Both the position numbers and the translations under genes were made by a program. Below, one piece after another: positions 61,521 through 64,000 of a DNA stretch of 64,000 nt. How positions within the stretch are numbered: position 1 is the stretch's first letter; each line of letters begins with the position of its first letter. Location: positions 7,202,517-7,266,516 of the forward strand of contig NC_087380.1 in the NCBI RefSeq assembly GCF_963675165.1. Direction: 5' to 3'. This DNA comes from Halichondria panicea. Taxonomy: Eukaryota > Porifera > Demospongiae > Suberitida > Halichondriidae. The notes beneath the pieces were generated by a model. It was not told where the DNA came from and did not search any database. It saw only the letters and a list, made by a program, of their open reading frames with translations.

Positions 61521-63611
61521 TTAAGGTGGACTTGGTTGTTCAACTAACAAGGGTCTTGTTAGGGCCTTGTTAAAACCACCACCACCGATACCTCTCCCAG
61601 TGCTTGACCTGCCCTTTGCTGCTCGTTTAGAGGGAAACTTTCTTCGTATGGGGGGAAATATTTTTGGCACAAAAAGAACCCCCAGAGTTGTCAAAGAGCC
61701 CACACATAGTCCAATCCCAAAAATGACGTTGCTTGTAGAGAAGTCAAGTGATAGTCTTAGCACCCCCCAAAGTGTACATGTTTGGATCACAATGTACGCT
61801 AGAGCACACATTAGGAGGCATATCTTTTTCGTATCTTTGAAATCGCGTTTAATTTTCCGTGTTTTAATAGCCACAATGATCAAGCAGGTCCCAAGTACTC
61901 CACTATAGCTAAAGACCAGAGAGCTCCAAAGAATGGTGTTATTCGATTGACACTGTTGCACTAGCACTGTATTTCCATCGCTATTTGTATAGACCTCGTC
62001 TGTGACAGTAATTGTATTAATAATAGTCCATATTGTCAGTATCAGAACTTTGATTAGAATAATCGCTCCACTTATTAACAGCATGACTTTATCAGTCCAC
62101 AATTTTCCAGTTTTTCCAAAGAAGGAGAAAATCCTCCAGAGACGTAGCATCTTCATCAATAGAGTAGAAAGCACGATATCTATTCCCAGCATACAACAAT
62201 AAGTTGTGAAAATGCATCCAACGTATTTATTGATAGACTTGAAATTTATTCCACTCCCTAAGAAATGGGTGAAGCTGGCTGCCAGAACAAGGTATATGGC
62301 TACAAACATGCACAAACTGATGGAGAAGCTGCTTGCCTTAATCTCTGGTTCCTTACGGTAATATATGAATAGGACCAGCACGATTGTTGTTAGCAAGATA
62401 CATAGCATCACCGTTGTCAACAAGAGAGCTGTTGTATGTGGAGGGAATAGTTCGTATGGGTATACAAGAGCTGGGTAGGCGGTGGGGAGTTCCCCGTTGG
62501 TCAAGTTAATTTCTAGCTCTCGTGTCTTAGCGTAGAAAGAACCAACTTTGTGTGATACGCCTGACTGGATCTGTATAATGCTGGTCTGTGTTTCACTCGT
62601 GTATGGGGTTACTAGGATATTATCAAAAATGTTGATGGTTAGGTAATCTTTGATGATGGTTTGTGATGTATTGCCATCGATTGTAGACGTGTTCCAAGCC
62701 AGTGCTAGCGCCCACAGAGAAGTTGATATTGTGTTGTACTTTGTTCGATTGCATGGAATGTCTACTGTTGTCCTGTTAGTTGATTCCTTGCCTAACTGTC
62801 TTATGACAATAATGTCCTCCAAACTATCTGTTTTTGAGCCACATAAATCAGAATAGGTGGTGTTTTGTAGTGAATGTTCATTGAGTACCACCCACGCATA
62901 GTCAGGCCATGTCCATCCCTTTCTTTGTACAGTACTGAGAAGCTGACATAGTTGGTGTTTAGGTAGCATCACAACGAATATCTTCAGTAAAGACTCTTCT
63001 ATCCATTGCTGTAGCTCGTGTGAATGTTTGTAATATTGAAATGATTTTGTGGTGATAGGTATGTCCGAGTGATTACTCAGAGTGACAAATGTCTCTGCTG
63101 CTCTAGCATAAAACACATCACCTCCACTGTAGATGATGCCAACACTAGTCCAGTTTAGAGCTGGTAATAATTGAAGGGCTGTTGAAATATGAGCCTCCAG
63201 TGAGGGAAGAAGAGTGAACAGATTAGGGTAGTCCTTATCTCGGTCCAACATCATCCCCGCTGGTTCAATGATCTGAATAATTCCTGTGTTCTGAGGCACA
63301 GGTAACAAAGAACGAGCAAATGACTTGTCCACCTGCCCAATCATTCCGATGACTGTGCCTCCGTTAACCTTAGCGTCCCTCAATACCTCGGCAACCTCGA
63401 CTACAGAGCTGGCGAATTGACTAGACACAGTCTTCACTTGAAGTGTGTAGCCATTGAGTAGGCTAGGGCAATTGTTGATCTCTTGAGCGGTTGTAGCAGC
63501 TGTATCTGCATAGCTGTAGTTGCTACTAGAGTCGACTAGAATCACTTGGAGCACTTTACTATTAGCCAAGCACACTAAACTGAGGAGTACAAGTACAAGT
63601 AGCTGTTTCAT
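61521..63611 (-). CDS. Class C GPCR, GABA-B-receptor-like (copy H)
   Basis: Intronless, 696 aa, intact; ATG 63609-63611. Same layout as A: signal peptide, ANF-type ligand domain, seven helices, basic Gly-rich tail. TM5 is WSSLVFSYSGVL, grouping it with A and F, and the TM7 end is FVPKIFPP. Loop 2 and TM3 differ (INKYVGCIFTTYCCMLGIDIVLSTLL region). It is the first receptor after ATG4 exon 3 copy 2, positionally equivalent to A and F. Confidence 0.9.
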   Translation of the reverse strand: MKQLLVLVLLSLVCLANSKVLQVILVDSSSNYSYADTAATTAQEINNCPSLLNGYTLQVKTVSSQFASSVVEVAEVLRDAKVNGGTVIGMIGQVDKSFARSLLPVPQNTGIIQIIEPAGMMLDRDKDYPNLFTLLPSLEAHISTALQLLPALNWTSVGIIYSGGDVFYARAAETFVTLSNHSDIPITTKSFQYYKHSHELQQWIEESLLKIFVVMLPKHQLCQLLSTVQRKGWTWPDYAWVVLNEHSLQNTTYSDLCGSKTDSLEDIIVIRQLGKESTNRTTVDIPCNRTKYNTISTSLWALALAWNTSTIDGNTSQTIIKDYLTINIFDNILVTPYTSETQTSIIQIQSGVSHKVGSFYAKTRELEINLTNGELPTAYPALVYPYELFPPHTTALLLTTVMLCILLTTIVLVLFIYYRKEPEIKASSFSISLCMFVAIYLVLAASFTHFLGSGINFKSINKYVGCIFTTYCCMLGIDIVLSTLLMKMLRLWRIFSFFGKTGKLWTDKVMLLISGAIILIKVLILTIWTIINTITVTDEVYTNSDGNTVLVQQCQSNNTILWSSLVFSYSGVLGTCLIIVAIKTRKIKRDFKDTKKICLLMCALAYIVIQTCTLWGVLRLSLDFSTSNVIFGIGLCVGSLTTLGVLFVPKIFPPIRRKFPSKRAAKGRSSTGRGIGGGGFNKALTRPLLVEQPSPP

Positions 63612-64000
63612 GATCAAACTCTTGTAAGTACTCTGAAACTGATAGGCTTACATGTAGCTGATCTATGGTATCATGAGTGCATGAATCCTGATGGTATATA
63701 CACTGTACAAAATGAAATGTGCTGAGCACACAAAAATTTCGCGTATAGCACATTTTTTGGGGGTATTTGTGATAGGCGTCGTTTTCTGTGAAGTGTTAAT
63801 GCTGTTTGTCTGCATTTGTCTGTGGTGACAAAAGCATATGAAAGTTTGTATACAAGTTTCTGTACAAGCAGACACATGTAATTTCATTACTGTGTTACAA
63901 TGTACTGTTGTTTACATGTATGTAATAGTTGAACCATGGTACAGGCTTGTACTGTGAAACACCTATTGCAATTAGAAGCAATTAGAAGCCGTTACTCCAA
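63612..64000. other. Upstream region of receptor H
   Basis: No gene. The conserved upstream block is at 63714-63765. The following sequence matches the spacers at 43490-43710 and 40495-40575. The array probably continues to the right. Confidence 0.6.

Noticed and set aside
32189-63000. Plus-strand ORFs of 60-144 codons opposite the receptor genes (for example 37078-37491, 44312-44746, 61567-61908)
   Set aside because: They recur at the same offset in every receptor copy because they are antisense shadows of the conserved coding sequence. They have no independent family match.

Overview
The window looks like nuclear DNA of a marine sponge (demosponge). It is AT-rich, with compact spliced genes (canonical GT-AG introns), conserved animal housekeeping proteins, many short TA-flanked inverted-repeat elements, and a local expansion of intronless GABA-B-like class C receptors of the kind seen in sponges. 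The organism assignment is inference from gene content. Exon models below were built by hand from splice sites, reading phase and family similarity.

Left part, 1-31 kb: six conserved genes on strictly alternating strands. They are TTC39-like (minus, runs off the left edge), a reelin-domain/cytochrome b561 protein (plus), Asterix/WDR83OS (minus), glycogen debranching enzyme AGL (plus, 17 exons, 1547 aa, apparently intact), a NADAR/YbiA-family protein (minus) and the 5' exons of ATG4 (plus). Every divergent pair shares a 230-330 bp promoter gap and every convergent pair is 260-310 bp apart. An intronless coiled-coil ORF sits in AGL intron 8, between two copies of a repeat motif.

Middle part, 31-53 kb: a minus-strand array of class C receptor genes (A-E, then F and G). 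A, B, D and E are intact; C, F and G are broken. The array fills what reads as intron 3 of ATG4: exon 3 ends at 31257 and exon 4 begins at 53345, with matching phase and protein continuity. At 46940-46948 a 9-bp remnant carries the exon-4 acceptor directly joined to the exon-3 donor. This indicates that the whole intron, receptors included, was tandemly duplicated (copy I = A-E, copy II = F-G).

Right part, 53-64 kb: ATG4 exons 4-10 with the catalytic Cys and Asp/His motifs, but with at least three apparent frame breaks. A second, older-looking copy of the 27-32 kb block follows: AGL 3'-end pseudogene, NADAR pseudogene, ATG4 exons 1-3, then receptor H (intact). This copy runs off the right edge. 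Several inverted-repeat elements are present in one copy of the block and absent from the other, so they moved after the duplication.

The genes have different household roles (glycogen breakdown, autophagy, ER membrane-protein insertion, redox, NAD-related metabolism). I see no sign that they form one pathway. The notable biology is the structure: a receptor nursery growing inside an autophagy gene.
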